A stretch of DNA of 64,000 bases from Paenibacillus sp. JNUCC32 (GTDB lineage: Bacteria; Bacillota; Bacilli; Paenibacillales; Paenibacillaceae): the NCBI RefSeq assembly GCF_014863545.1, contig NZ_CP062260.1:3472001-3536000 (forward strand). The letters run 5' to 3'. The position numbers and the translations under genes were made by a program. Position 1 is the stretch's first letter, and each line of letters starts with the position of its first letter. The notes beneath the pieces are model-generated. The model ran no database searches, had not been told where the DNA came from, and saw only the letters and a program-made list of their open reading frames with translations. This document shows, piece after piece, positions 38,399 to 49,211 of the stretch.

Positions 38399-40162
38399 TT
38401 AAGACGCCGTGCTGTCCGTCCCGTTGGTTCCGTTCAGATAACTGCTCCGTTCGGCAAAAGCGCTAAGACGTTCTTCAACAGCGGAGCTGGTACGCAGCTT
38501 GAAGCAAGCCGCCGCTTCTCCTTTCGCTTCTGCCGCATTCGTATTCAAGATGCGGTGCTTCACGCGGAGCAGGGATTGCGGAGACATGCTCAAATCCTTA
38601 ACGCCGAGCTCAAGCCAAAGCGGAATCGCTCTTTCGTCTCCGGCCAGTTCTCCGCACACGCTGACTGGAATCCCTGCCCCATGGGCAGCCTCCACCGTCG
38701 TCCGGAGCATGCGCAAAATGGCAGGATGAAACGGATGATACATATGCGCGATCTGCTCGTTCATCCGGTCCACGGCCAGAACATACTGAACCAGGTCATT
38801 GGTCCCGATGCTGAAGAAATCGGCCTCTTCTGCCAGCAAATCCGAGATCGTGACCGCTGCAGGCACCTCGATCATGATGCCGACCTTGATGTTCGGATCA
38901 TAGGCGATGCCGCGTCGGTCCAAATCGGCCATGGCACGCCGCAGCACGGCATTGGCCTGCTTGACTTCTTCTACCGATGAAATCATCGGATACATGATTT
39001 TGACGTTGCCGTATGCGCTGGCTCTCAGAATCGCGGTAAGCTGGGTCTGGAACGGTTCGGTTCGGTCCAAGCTGATGCGGATGGCGCGGTACCCGAGGAA
39101 GGGGTTTTCTTCTTCCGGAAGCGCGAAATAATCCAGCTGCTTATCGCCGCCAATATCCAGCGTACGAATCACGACGGACGCCTGGCCTGCGTTCTCCGCA
39201 ACCAGTTTATACACTTCGAACTGCTCTTCCTCCGTCGGGAAGTTGTGCCGGTCCATATACAAAAACTCCGTTCGGAACAATCCGACTCCCTGAGCGCCGT
39301 TCTTCAGCGCAATCTCCATTTCCTTAACGGAATTCATGTTCGCGGCCAGGTTAAAGTATGTTCCGTCCTTGGTTACCGCATCAACGGCTGCCAGGAGCTG
39401 CAGCTGCTCTTTCTTTTTCCGCTGCTGGTCCCGGATGCCTTCATACCGCTCCACGATGAGCGTGTCAGGCTCCAAATAGAGCAACCCCTCATCTCCGTCC
39501 ACCACCAACTGCTGTCCGGTCTGGATCGGTTTATCCAGCTTGTTCTCGATCCCCGAAACGAGCGGTATGCCCAGCGCGCGGGCCATGATCGCCGAATGAG
39601 AGGTCTTGCCGCCGGTCATCGTCACGATACCAAGAACGTGGGAAGGGTTCAGGTGAACGAGCTGCGACGGGGAGAGCTCCTTCGCAACCAAAATGTAAGG
39701 CTGCGTATCGGCCGGGAGCTTCACTTCGGGAGCACCAAGAAGATGCTTCAGCAGCCGATTGCCGACATCCTTAATATCAAGCGCCCGCTCCTTCATATAC
39801 TCGTCGTCCAGCAGATCGAACATGGATACGAAATGATCGATCGCCTCTTTTACCGCCACCTCGGCAGCCTTGTACTGGCGCTCGATGATCCCTTGAATTT
39901 CGTTCATGAACACGGGATCCTCCAGTATGGCCAGATGCGCATCAAAAATCTGCGACTCCTCGTGCCCCACCATTTCCTTGAATTCGTTCTTGATGTATTC
40001 AATTTCATTCTTGGAGGTTCGTATGCCTTCGTATAAGCGCTCGAACTCTTTGGCTAAATCGACAGCGTCCATTTCGGAATCCGGAAGATCCAGCTCCCAA
40101 TGCGGCAGTACGAAAGCCTTACCGATAGCTACGCCTGTTGCTGCGCCAATGCCTTGTATCAT
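38399..40162 (-). CDS. ptsI: PTS enzyme I (phosphoenolpyruvate-protein phosphotransferase)
   Basis: 587-aa cytosolic enzyme that takes phosphate from PEP onto its active histidine, seen in TGGKTSHSAIMAR near residue 190, and passes it to HPr. The PEP-binding barrel carries GVGLFRTEFLYM and the DFFSIGTNDLVQY and VSVCGELA motifs. The ATG overlaps the stop of the EIICBA gene as ATGA. Unlike most Bacillales, no ptsH gene precedes it, so HPr must be encoded elsewhere; the 81-aa HPr-like protein of this window cannot serve. Confidence 0.95.
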   Translation of the reverse strand: MIQGIGAATGVAIGKAFVLPHWELDLPDSEMDAVDLAKEFERLYEGIRTSKNEIEYIKNEFKEMVGHEESQIFDAHLAILEDPVFMNEIQGIIERQYKAAEVAVKEAIDHFVSMFDLLDDEYMKERALDIKDVGNRLLKHLLGAPEVKLPADTQPYILVAKELSPSQLVHLNPSHVLGIVTMTGGKTSHSAIMARALGIPLVSGIENKLDKPIQTGQQLVVDGDEGLLYLEPDTLIVERYEGIRDQQRKKKEQLQLLAAVDAVTKDGTYFNLAANMNSVKEMEIALKNGAQGVGLFRTEFLYMDRHNFPTEEEQFEVYKLVAENAGQASVVIRTLDIGGDKQLDYFALPEEENPFLGYRAIRISLDRTEPFQTQLTAILRASAYGNVKIMYPMISSVEEVKQANAVLRRAMADLDRRGIAYDPNIKVGIMIEVPAAVTISDLLAEEADFFSIGTNDLVQYVLAVDRMNEQIAHMYHPFHPAILRMLRTTVEAAHGAGIPVSVCGELAGDERAIPLWLELGVKDLSMSPQSLLRVKHRILNTNAAEAKGEAAACFKLRTSSAVEERLSAFAERSSYLNGTNGTDSTAS

Positions 40163-42042
40163 GATTCTCTACCCCCAGCATTACTCTCATTTAATACGAC
40201 GGACATGACAGATGACTGTCCTCTCTTCACGGTCTTGAACGGAGCATAGCTCCAGGATCTTACTTTATCGGGATTGGTGATTACCATTGGCGTGGCCAGC
40301 GATGCGGCATGTGTCTTTAAATACGCCAAATCGAACTTGACCAGCAGTTGCCCCGGTTCAACGGTATCCCCTTCGCTGACCACAGCCGTAAACGGTCCTT
40401 TCAGTTGGGAAGTGTCGATCCCGATATGAATCAATACCTCAAGCCCTTCCGGCGTTGAAATCCCGATGGCATGCATCGTCGGATACACGTGCATGACCGT
40501 GCCGTATACCGGTGATACAAGCTCTCCTTTTTCCGGTATGAAGGCGACGCCGTTGCCGACCAGCTTCGCGGCAAAAATATCATCCGGCACTTCGTCAATC
40601 GGAAGCATGCGTCCCTGTACGGGCGCGCTGAACAGAACGCGCGGCAAATCCTGCTGCATCAGCTTGTTTATCTCTTCGCGGATGAGCTCGGAATACGTCC
40701 CGAACACCACTTGCACGTTCCCTCCGCCCAGCTTGATAATGCCGGCTGAACCGAGCAATTTCAGTGCGTCAGAATCAATCTGACGATCATTGTATACGGT
40801 CAATCGCAGACGCGTCATGCAGGACTGCACCTGAACGATGTTGTCTTTGCCTCCAAGCGCCTCCAGAATGAGCGGCGCCTGATAGGGAATATCGCCTGCC
40901 CGGCCTTCCAGCGCCGAGCCCTCCTCGCGCCCCGGCGTGGGGATTTCGAAGGTGCGTATCGCCCAGCGGAACAGAAAATAGTAGACGATGCCGTACACGG
41001 CCCCGATCGGTATGATGATCCAGGCGTTCTGCGATAAATGGAAGTTGAGCACGTAATCGATGAATCCGGCCGAGTACGAAAAACCGTGATGGATGTCAAA
41101 TGCATAGGTAAGGACCATCGCGAAACCGGCCATCAAGGCGTGGAGCACATACAGATATGGAGACGCAAATAAAAACGCGAACTCGATCTGCTCCGAAACC
41201 CCGGTCAAAAAACAGACAAGCGCGGACCGCATAAACGTCTTTTTCACTTTCGGCTTCAGATCTTCACGCGCTTCCTGGATAATGGCAAACGCGATCGCCG
41301 GCAGGGCAAACATCATGATCGGGAACAAACCGGCCATGAAGTCGCCGGCCGTGGGATCCCCCGCGAAGAACCGGGGCAGATCCCCCTGCACGACGGTACC
41401 ATCCTCCGTCTCGTAGGAGCCCAGCTGAAACCAATACACATTGTTTAACAAATGATGCAGACCGAAGGCCGTGAGTACGCGGTACAAAATTCCGTACAGA
41501 AACAAACCGAAAGCTCCCATATGTACGGTCAGATCATAAAAAGCATCTAACCCGCGCTGCACAAGGGGTGCTGTCCCCAGCATGATCCAAGCGAATATCG
41601 TTGAGAACAATCCCATGAACAGCAGTACAAATCTGGAGCCTCCAAAAAACTGTATGGCTTCGGGAAGCTTAATATGTTTGAACCGGTTATACACGTAACC
41701 GGACATTACCCCAAATATAATGCCGATCAAGGTCGAGGGCTGAACGCTCCCGTCTCCCAGACGGGATATGACCTGATCATAGATGAACATGCCGGCAAGG
41801 GCGGCGAGTCCGGCGGGACCTCCCTGATTCGAGAGTCCCCATGCGACGCCAATGGCAAATAAATACGGCATGTAATAAAACACCCCGTGCCCCGCTGCCT
41901 GAGCGATTTCGCCCAAGGTTCCGAAGCCCCAAGCCGACCATGGCAAACTCCCCACGCTAAGCAGGAGAGCTGCCGCCGGAAGCGCCATAGTAGGGAGCAT
42001 GACTGCTCTGCCCAGCTGTTGCAACGATCCCAACCAATTCAA
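40159..42042 (-). CDS. PTS EIICBA permease, glucose/N-acetylglucosamine family
   Basis: 627-aa sugar transporter with all three membrane-complex domains in one chain. EIIC is about residues 1-360 (ten helices, PAAALLLSVG start). EIIB is about 390-465 with the phosphocysteine in QSCMTRLRL. EIIA is about 490-620 with the active histidine in LIHIGIDT. Sequence and order resemble GlcNAc or glucose permeases; the sugar is not certain. The TTG start has AGGAGGG six bases upstream. A weak cre-like core (AAGCGCT) lies 30 bases before it. No regulator gene is adjacent. Confidence 0.9.
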   Translation of the reverse strand: MNWLGSLQQLGRAVMLPTMALPAAALLLSVGSLPWSAWGFGTLGEIAQAAGHGVFYYMPYLFAIGVAWGLSNQGGPAGLAALAGMFIYDQVISRLGDGSVQPSTLIGIIFGVMSGYVYNRFKHIKLPEAIQFFGGSRFVLLFMGLFSTIFAWIMLGTAPLVQRGLDAFYDLTVHMGAFGLFLYGILYRVLTAFGLHHLLNNVYWFQLGSYETEDGTVVQGDLPRFFAGDPTAGDFMAGLFPIMMFALPAIAFAIIQEAREDLKPKVKKTFMRSALVCFLTGVSEQIEFAFLFASPYLYVLHALMAGFAMVLTYAFDIHHGFSYSAGFIDYVLNFHLSQNAWIIIPIGAVYGIVYYFLFRWAIRTFEIPTPGREEGSALEGRAGDIPYQAPLILEALGGKDNIVQVQSCMTRLRLTVYNDRQIDSDALKLLGSAGIIKLGGGNVQVVFGTYSELIREEINKLMQQDLPRVLFSAPVQGRMLPIDEVPDDIFAAKLVGNGVAFIPEKGELVSPVYGTVMHVYPTMHAIGISTPEGLEVLIHIGIDTSQLKGPFTAVVSEGDTVEPGQLLVKFDLAYLKTHAASLATPMVITNPDKVRSWSYAPFKTVKRGQSSVMSVVLNESNAGGRES

Positions 42043-42101
42043 GGCGAGCCCTCCTTTCTATCCTTGATGGTAAGCGCTGCGCCTGTTTTTGTCAAAAAGA
42101 A

Positions 42102-42197
42102 TTAAGGGCAAATGCCCACAGCAAAAGCAAGCCCTGCAAACAGAACGGCGACAGAACCGGACCATGTCCAGTCTGCCACCGGCTGTTTTCTACGCAA
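42102..42197 (-). CDS. Possible 31-aa small membrane protein
   Basis: Reads LRRKQPVADWTWSGS then VAVLFAGLAFAVGIC from a TTG start. The composition (basic start, Trp pair, one hydrophobic segment) looks coding, but the ribosome site is weak and the frame is short. It lies between the CoA-binding gene and the PTS gene on their strand. Confidence 0.3.
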   Translation of the reverse strand: MRRKQPVADWTWSGSVAVLFAGLAFAVGICP

Positions 42198-42231
42198 GAC
42201 TTGCCTATTCTTCCGAAATACGCTTTGAAGT

Positions 42232-42654
42232 TTAACGGCCGCCCAATGCGATGGAATCCTCGACCTTGATGCAGCGGTCCATAATCGCGATCATGCCGCT
42301 GCTTTCGGCGATGGCCGCCGCCTCCTCACTGATGATTCCCTGCTGCAGCCAGAGCACCTTCGCACCGATCTCGGCGGCTTCCCGTGCTACATCGGCGCAG
42401 TATTCGCTGCGCCGGAACACATTGACGATATGGATCGGCTCGGGAATGTCCTTCAGGGAAGGATAACTTTTCTCGCCGAGGATTTCGGTTGCACCAGGGT
42501 TTACCGGGATGATCCGGTATCCGCGTTGCTGCATCGCGGCAGAAACCATATGGGATGTGCGGTCCGGCCGATCGGACAGGCCAACGACAGCGATATTGCC
42601 CGCATTTCGTAAAATATCCGCGATTTCTTCGCGCGTAGGATTTTCAAATGCCAT
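42232..42654 (-). CDS. CoA-binding domain protein (YccU-like)
   Basis: 140-aa Rossmann-fold protein with NIAVVGLSDRPDRTSH near the start and IPVNPGATEILGEKSYPSL, the CoA-binding signature of the YccU family. The biochemical role is unknown. AAAGGTGG precedes the ATG. Confidence 0.88.
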   Translation of the reverse strand: MAFENPTREEIADILRNAGNIAVVGLSDRPDRTSHMVSAAMQQRGYRIIPVNPGATEILGEKSYPSLKDIPEPIHIVNVFRRSEYCADVAREAAEIGAKVLWLQQGIISEEAAAIAESSGMIAIMDRCIKVEDSIALGGR

Positions 42655-42706
42655 GGTTCATGACCACCTTTCCGTTCCTTATCGATGAGAATCTTGTCCT
42701 ATTCCT

Positions 42707-43999
42707 CTATTTTACCCATTCTACATCGGCGCCAAGCGCCTTCATGTGATCAAAATATTGCGGGTACGACTTGGCTACATGGTGGGCGTCCTTGATCCGG
42801 ATCGGCTGTCCTGCGCGCAGCCCGACCACCGTGAGGGCCATGATCACCCGGTGATCGTAATGGGCATTGATCTCAACCCCGCCTTCGACGCCGTCCGGAC
42901 GGCCATGAACGATAATCTCGGCCTGGCGCTCCTCCACGTTGGCTCCTGCTTTACGCAGTTCGGTCAAATAATCCGTAATCCGGTCGCATTCCTTGTAACG
43001 GAGATTCTCCACGTTGTAGAACCGGGAGGTTCCTTCGGCAAACACGGCTGCCGCCACCATCGCGAGCACCGCGTCCGTCGCCGCGTCTCCGTCGAATTGG
43101 AGCGCCTTCAGGGTGCGGTTGCCCTGCACATGGACATTTCCGTTCTCATGCGTGAGCGGAACCTCCATCATTCGAAGAACGTCGATAATGGCGCGCTCGC
43201 CCTGCTTGCTGTCCTCCGACAGATTGCGGATCGTTACATCGGACTGCGTAACCGCGGCAGCCGCCAGCACGGCAGCAGACCCCGGATAATCGCCTTGAAC
43301 CGTATAGGTCTTGGCTTCGTAGGATTGCCCTCCGGGAACCCGGAAGAACGTATAGTCGTCCGCTGCGTGAATCGTAATGCCGGCCTGCTCCAGCACTTCC
43401 AGGGTCTGACCGATCACGACCTTGGATTTCAGATCTCCGGTAACGGTGATCTCGCTGTCTTCGGCAAGCAATGGAGTCAAGAACAACAGGGCGCTTAAAT
43501 ACTGCGAGCTTACTTCGCCAGAAACGGTGAGCTTGCCGCCCTTCGGTTGGCCGCCGCGAATGGTGATGGGCAGCCTGCCATCGTTATGCTCCACTTCCAC
43601 GCCCAATTGGCCAAGGGTCTCAATGAGATCGTCATGAGGACGCTTGCCCAGTGATTCCGGGTACGCATTGACGAAGGTAACCTCTTTAGACAATGCCGTT
43701 ACGCCCATCAAGAAGCGCAGGACGGCACCGGCGTTGCCAACGTTCAGCTCCTTCACATCCCGCGGCGATTTGCCAAAGCCCGTAATCACGGCTTTTTCCT
43801 CGTCCTCCTCGATCACGGCTCCGAGATCCCGGATACAGCGTCTCATCGCGTCGCTATCCTCGCTGTGGGCAGGATAATAAATCGTGCTCGTTCCTTCCGC
43901 TAGGGCAGCCACAAGCAGGTAACGGGTGGTATAGTTTTTGGAGGACAGCGCTCCGATCTCCCCTTTTAATATAGGCGTAGGCCTGACGATAACATCCAT
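42707..43999 (-). CDS. aroA: 3-phosphoshikimate 1-carboxyvinyltransferase (EPSP synthase), divergent
   Basis: 430-aa enzyme of the shikimate pathway, joining PEP to shikimate 3-phosphate. The overall inside-out barrel family features remain: SEDSDAM, the VSSQYLSALL loop, ENLRYKECDRI near 335 and NAHYDHRVIMAL near 375. The usual PGDKSISHR substrate loop is replaced by LSSKNYTTR (Lys and Arg kept), and GNAGTAMRP reads GNAGAVLRF. It lies near aroK, which supports the assignment. AGGGAG precedes the ATG. Confidence 0.88.
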   Translation of the reverse strand: MDVIVRPTPILKGEIGALSSKNYTTRYLLVAALAEGTSTIYYPAHSEDSDAMRRCIRDLGAVIEEDEEKAVITGFGKSPRDVKELNVGNAGAVLRFLMGVTALSKEVTFVNAYPESLGKRPHDDLIETLGQLGVEVEHNDGRLPITIRGGQPKGGKLTVSGEVSSQYLSALLFLTPLLAEDSEITVTGDLKSKVVIGQTLEVLEQAGITIHAADDYTFFRVPGGQSYEAKTYTVQGDYPGSAAVLAAAAVTQSDVTIRNLSEDSKQGERAIIDVLRMMEVPLTHENGNVHVQGNRTLKALQFDGDAATDAVLAMVAAAVFAEGTSRFYNVENLRYKECDRITDYLTELRKAGANVEERQAEIIVHGRPDGVEGGVEINAHYDHRVIMALTVVGLRAGQPIRIKDAHHVAKSYPQYFDHMKALGADVEWVK

Positions 44000-44161
44000 C
44001 GTATGTATCTCTCCCTTGTATATAGTGTTGCGATTACCAGCATTACAATCTCCCTAGGATAAATTGACAGGGAAAGAACCGCTTGGTTATCATAGTTCAT
44101 GTGAACCGGAAAATCAGATCGTTTGCGATCTTACTCATTTATGCTAAGAAAAGAGGTCTAT

Positions 44162-44473
44162 ATGATGAAACCGATCCCTCAAATGGAAACTTCGGAGCTT
44201 AGAAGCCGGCTTCAAAACGGCGAACAGGTGTACATGATTGATGTCCGCGAGGATGAAGAGGTTGCCGCCGGGATGATCAGCGGTGCCAAGCATATCCCGA
44301 TGGGCGAGATTCCGAACCGCCTGGACGAAATTCCGCGCGACCAAGAGGTTGTCTTTATCTGCCGGAGCGGCGGACGCAGTCAACACGTATGCGAATTTCT
44401 CAATCACCAGGGCTTGAACAACGTGATCAACATGAAGGGCGGCATGCTGCAGTGGCATGACGATGAAGTATAG
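44162..44473 (+). CDS. Rhodanese-domain protein
   Basis: 103-aa single-domain sulfurtransferase-like protein. It has the family entry YMIDVREDEEVAAGMISGAKHI and the catalytic loop CRSGGRS near residue 75. The substrate is unknown. Adjacent ATGs at 44162 and 44165 follow AGAGGT; the longer open frame from 44123 has no ribosome site. Confidence 0.88.
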   Translation: MMKPIPQMETSELRSRLQNGEQVYMIDVREDEEVAAGMISGAKHIPMGEIPNRLDEIPRDQEVVFICRSGGRSQHVCEFLNHQGLNNVINMKGGMLQWHDDEV

Positions 44474-44486
44474 GCAAGCCGTAAAG

Positions 44487-44521
44487 AAGGTGCGGGATGA
44501 ACATGATCCCCGCCTTTTTTT
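44487..44521 (+). terminator. Terminator of the rhodanese gene
   Basis: Stem AAGG(T)GCGGG/CCCCGCCTT, imperfect, followed by a T-run. Confidence 0.7.
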
Positions 44522-44609
44522 GCTTGTGCTTGAATCCTGCTCGCAAGCTCCCTTGTTTAAACCCTCAGGTCTTATCCATCTCCATGCCAAGCCGGGTCCG
44601 CTTATCATC

Positions 44610-45128
44610 TTAGCCGCGGTAATGCGTTAAAATGTCAGCCGCCACTTCATCCGCGGATCGGCCAACCGTATCCACCATCACGTCCGCAAACCGGTATTTG
44701 TCCTTTCGCTCATCGAGGATGCGCCGAACCCTCTCTTCCACATCGCCCGCAAGCAGCGGCCGGTTGGCATCGCCCCGTACGCGTTCCACGATGCTGGCCG
44801 CATCCGCTGTGAGGGCAACGACCCAGCCCCCGCGTTTCATTACGTCGCAATTGTCGGAACGAAGGACGGCTCCGCCGCCGGATGCCAGGACGATTCCATC
44901 CCGGAGCAAAACGCTGCGCAATGCAGCGGATTCAGCCTCGCGGAAATACGGCTCTCCCTCCGTTTCAAACATCTCGGAAATCGTTCTGCCTTCCATTCTC
45001 TCAATTTCCGCATCCAGATCTATCAAGTTGTAGCCGAGCGAGTCTGCCACGAGGCGCCCCACGGTTGACTTGCCCGTACCCATCATCCCGATCAGAATGA
45101 TGTTTCTACCCAGCTTATCCAATTTCAC
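44610..45128 (-). CDS. aroK: Shikimate kinase
   Basis: 172-aa kinase that phosphorylates shikimate, two steps before EPSP synthase action completes the pathway. The P-loop GMMGTGKSTVGR lies near residues 14-25, with the shikimate-binding DLDAEIERMEGRTISEMF and the ASGGGAVL loop. The GTG at 45128 is used; a TTG at 45122 is equally possible. aroA lies 0.6 kb downstream on the same strand with a divergent rhodanese gene between. Confidence 0.93.
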   Translation of the reverse strand: MKLDKLGRNIILIGMMGTGKSTVGRLVADSLGYNLIDLDAEIERMEGRTISEMFETEGEPYFREAESAALRSVLLRDGIVLASGGGAVLRSDNCDVMKRGGWVVALTADAASIVERVRGDANRPLLAGDVEERVRRILDERKDKYRFADVMVDTVGRSADEVAADILTHYRG

Positions 45129-45318
45129 ACCCCATTCGCTGCTTCACTGTAAAGGTTGTTCATATCATACCACAGCCCCAAATCTTTCGACAATGGACCC
45201 GACTCTCTAAATTGTAATCCAATTGCCTCAAGCCAAGCCCCTATTTATGGAGTCTATCTTGTTCCCAAGCATCATACACTGTTACAAGAATGCAAGATTA
45301 GAAGAAAGGAATGAACCC

Positions 45319-45711
45319 ATGGTGCCATTTCATCCAACCGGACTCTCTTCCTCGGCCAAGCGGATCCGCCGGATGCTCGATCCATCCTACCCGCTGTGCC
45401 GCGAGGACGTGATGTGGGTGCTTCATTTTGTCCAAAAAAAAGTGGCTCTGAAGGATCCTGCGCTGCAAGATCTTTCAAAGCCACGGTTGCTGCAAAATTT
45501 CAACAGTTATTGCGAAGCCGCGCTGCTCTTGCTCGGAAGCGGAAACCACTTTCACACAAAGAACGGCGACATCCGCACCTGCCTCTTAGAAGCCATGCAC
45601 GGGCTTCCCGAGCTGGCGGAGGCTATCTCCCCTACTAAAGCCCGCACGTTTGAATCGATGCCCTCGATCCCTGAGGACGATATCCATACTGCTGCAAGAG
45701 AGCAGAATTAG
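45319..45711 (+). CDS. Conserved hypothetical protein
   Basis: 130-aa soluble protein, unassigned, beginning MVPFHPTGLSSSAKRIRRML. AAAGGA is nine bases before the ATG; an open frame extends upstream to 45223 without a ribosome site. It is convergent with gnd, and its stop lies in a 20-base repeat of the gnd 3' end. Confidence 0.6.
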   Translation: MVPFHPTGLSSSAKRIRRMLDPSYPLCREDVMWVLHFVQKKVALKDPALQDLSKPRLLQNFNSYCEAALLLLGSGNHFHTKNGDIRTCLLEAMHGLPELAEAISPTKARTFESMPSIPEDDIHTAAREQN

Positions 45712-45757
45712 TCCATCCGGGAAGAGTCGAATTCACGCTGCCGATAAAAGAGCAGGA

Positions 45758-47167
<1,410 letters not shown>

Positions 47168-47292
47168 CTGGTTCTCCATCCTTTGCTCCAATATATTTTT
47201 AAACAACCCATCCCTACGAGATGATTTGCAATAATCTTATATTAACGTTTTTCATTTGACAAGTGAACCCCTGTCACAAAATGAGAACACGC

Positions 47293-47322
47293 GCGAAAAC
47301 ACCCCTTCGGTTTCGGAGTGTT
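47293..47322 (-). terminator. Likely terminator of the 198-aa gene
   Basis: Minus-strand imperfect stem AACACTCC/GGGGTGTT followed by TT; weak U-tract. Confidence 0.45.
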
Positions 47323-47359
47323 GTTCGTGCTTTACTCTTGCATCGTTCGATGAAGTGAA

Positions 47360-47956
47360 TTACCACTCCAGCCTCATCAGCTCTAAGGAAAGCTCGCGGA
47401 GTCTTTGCTTGCAGGCTGCGATTTTGTCCTGATTCCCCTCTTGAAGGGCGGCATGGAGCTTCTCAAGCTCATCATCGGTTTCCAGCCTGGACAGAAGGAG
47501 CCGCTGTTCCCCCTCATCCGATTCGAACAACCGCACCATTTCCTGCTCCGTCATCGGCGTCCCCTTCTGAAACAGCACACGCTGCCGGTAACCGGATATT
47601 TCCACCAGCCTTATAACCTCGCCAAACAGAATATTCTCGATCAATATCTGCCGGTCCTTGAAACGTTTGACGACAGCGTGGCCACGGGTATTCTCGATCA
47701 ATTTCTCCATCCATTCCGCAAGCTTGGGATCGCGGATCATATAATCGCCTACCAGCTTAAAACCGCTTCCTGTCCGTTGAAACCGCAGCTTTACCAGCTT
47801 GCGTCCGGTTCGGATCGAAATGACAAACTGCGTTTCATTCTCGCTCCAGTAAAGCGAATATCCTTCCTGGATCAATTCCTTGATTAGGTCCTGGATATGC
47901 CGGCGATCAAACCGGAGCTCCAGGTTGCAATACTCCACTTCCTCGCTCTTATTCAC
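47360..47956 (-). CDS. Conserved hypothetical protein
   Basis: 198-aa soluble protein with a beta-rich first half (YCNLELRFDRRHIQDLIKEL, then SENETQFVISIRTGRKLVKL) and a charged helical C-terminus with a coiled-coil tendency. I do not recognise a family with confidence. It stands alone between gnd and yktB. Confidence 0.65.
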   Translation of the reverse strand: MNKSEEVEYCNLELRFDRRHIQDLIKELIQEGYSLYWSENETQFVISIRTGRKLVKLRFQRTGSGFKLVGDYMIRDPKLAEWMEKLIENTRGHAVVKRFKDRQILIENILFGEVIRLVEISGYRQRVLFQKGTPMTEQEMVRLFESDEGEQRLLLSRLETDDELEKLHAALQEGNQDKIAACKQRLRELSLELMRLEW

Positions 47957-48223
47957 GGCACTCCCTCCTCCGGTTTACTACCGATCTGAAAAACGACGGT
48001 GAAGATTTCCCCCATGGCTGCTTTTGATGTTGTCTTATCTATATCTTATACTCCATCTTATGTAACGGTAACTTGGTTTATTGACTATTTTTAACCCGCA
48101 TGAAAATACGGTGAAACTTTCCTGGGCCATGCCTGACGTCCACTCGGCTTATGGTATAATGGGTTATCCAAAAGCGGAGTTTAGTAAGTGTTCATCATAA
48201 ACAACAGGGAGGCCATCACATTC

Positions 48224-48847
48224 ATGACGGTTACCGGATTTAAAGATCAGGATTTCGACGTATTCTCCGTTCCAGGGCTCGAAGCCCGTATGGAGGTTCT
48301 CATTGAACGGGTAAGACCCAAGCTTGAGACGCTGGGGGCCGAGCTTGCCCCCTATGTGTCCGCGCTGGCCGGGGAAGAGATGTTTGTGCATGTGGCCAAG
48401 CATGCAAGACGAACCGTTAATCCCCCGATTGACACCTGGGTCGCATGGGCTGCCAGCAAACGGGGCTACAAAGCGCTGCCTCATTTTGAGGTGGGTATGT
48501 TCGGAACCCATCTGTTTGTTATCTTCGCGATTATTTACGAAAGCCCCAACAAAACCGTATTTGCCGGCAACCTGGAAGCCAAGCTCAAGAAAACAGCGAA
48601 GGCGCTGCCTAAACATTTCTATTGGTCCATGGATCATATGAATCCGGCAGGCACCCCTCACCAGGATATGAGCGAGGAGGATTTCGTTCGCCTCATTGAG
48701 AAGCTGAAACAGGTGAAAAAAGCCGAGGTCATGTGCGGACTGCGCATTCCGCGCGAGGAAGCCGTCAAGCTTGAAGGGGACGAGCTGGTGCAAAAAGTGC
48801 AGGAGACGTTTGAGACGCTGCTGCCGCTTTATAAAATGGCGTTTTAA
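48224..48847 (+). CDS. yktB: YktB family protein (UPF0637/DUF1054)
   Basis: 207-aa protein of unknown function, strongly like Bacillus YktB: FKDQDFDVFSVPGLEARM at the start, then MFVHVAKHARRTVNPPIDTW and SMDHMNP. The ATG at 48224 gives the family N-terminus and has GGGAGG twelve bases upstream. A GTG at 48188 would add twelve unrelated residues. Confidence 0.88.
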   Translation: MTVTGFKDQDFDVFSVPGLEARMEVLIERVRPKLETLGAELAPYVSALAGEEMFVHVAKHARRTVNPPIDTWVAWAASKRGYKALPHFEVGMFGTHLFVIFAIIYESPNKTVFAGNLEAKLKKTAKALPKHFYWSMDHMNPAGTPHQDMSEEDFVRLIEKLKQVKKAEVMCGLRIPREEAVKLEGDELVQKVQETFETLLPLYKMAF

Positions 48848-48872
48848 ACTGGCGTGAGATATTTGCGAAAAT

Positions 48873-48898
48873 GGGCTGCGGATGCAGCTCTTTTTTTA
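48873..48898 (+). terminator. Terminator of yktB
   Basis: Short stem GCTGC/GCAGC with a four-base loop and TTTTTTT. Confidence 0.6.
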
Positions 48899-48900
48899 AG

Positions 48901-48946
48901 ATTATAGAATTTATAAATTTTCAGCGAAGCTGAACAATTCTATAAT
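48901..48946. repeat. Nested inverted repeat
   Basis: Perfect 11-bp arms ATTATAGAATT (48901-48911) and AATTCTATAAT (48936-48946) enclose a perfect inner hairpin TTCAGC-GAA-GCTGAA (48920-48934). It lies in the 364-base yktB-speA gap, whose remainder (48947-49211) shows only AT-rich sequence that may hold the speA promoter. Confidence 0.75.
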
Positions 48947-49211
48947 CGCAAGAAAAACTTTCTTTAACCAGCGGTCTGTCTTCTGAGAAAGTACGTCGAT
49001 TGACGTTTATCTTATGGATGATATTTTAATGAAGGAACGATGAAGAACGCATCCCTCCCCCTTAATATGTCCAAAGTATGAAGCGCTGTCGGTCCGTGCA
49101 AAAAAAGCCGGTCATTCTTCTTGCATTCCCCCCCTATTTTGCTATACTCAATTTTGTTTATATAAAAACAGAAATCGACAAATCATAAGAAAATAAACAT
49201 AAGGAAAGGTT

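Noticed and set aside
42064..42082. cre site upstream of the PTS permease
   Set aside because: Only the AAGCGCT core fits; the flanks miss four consensus positions, so it is mentioned but not listed as a site.
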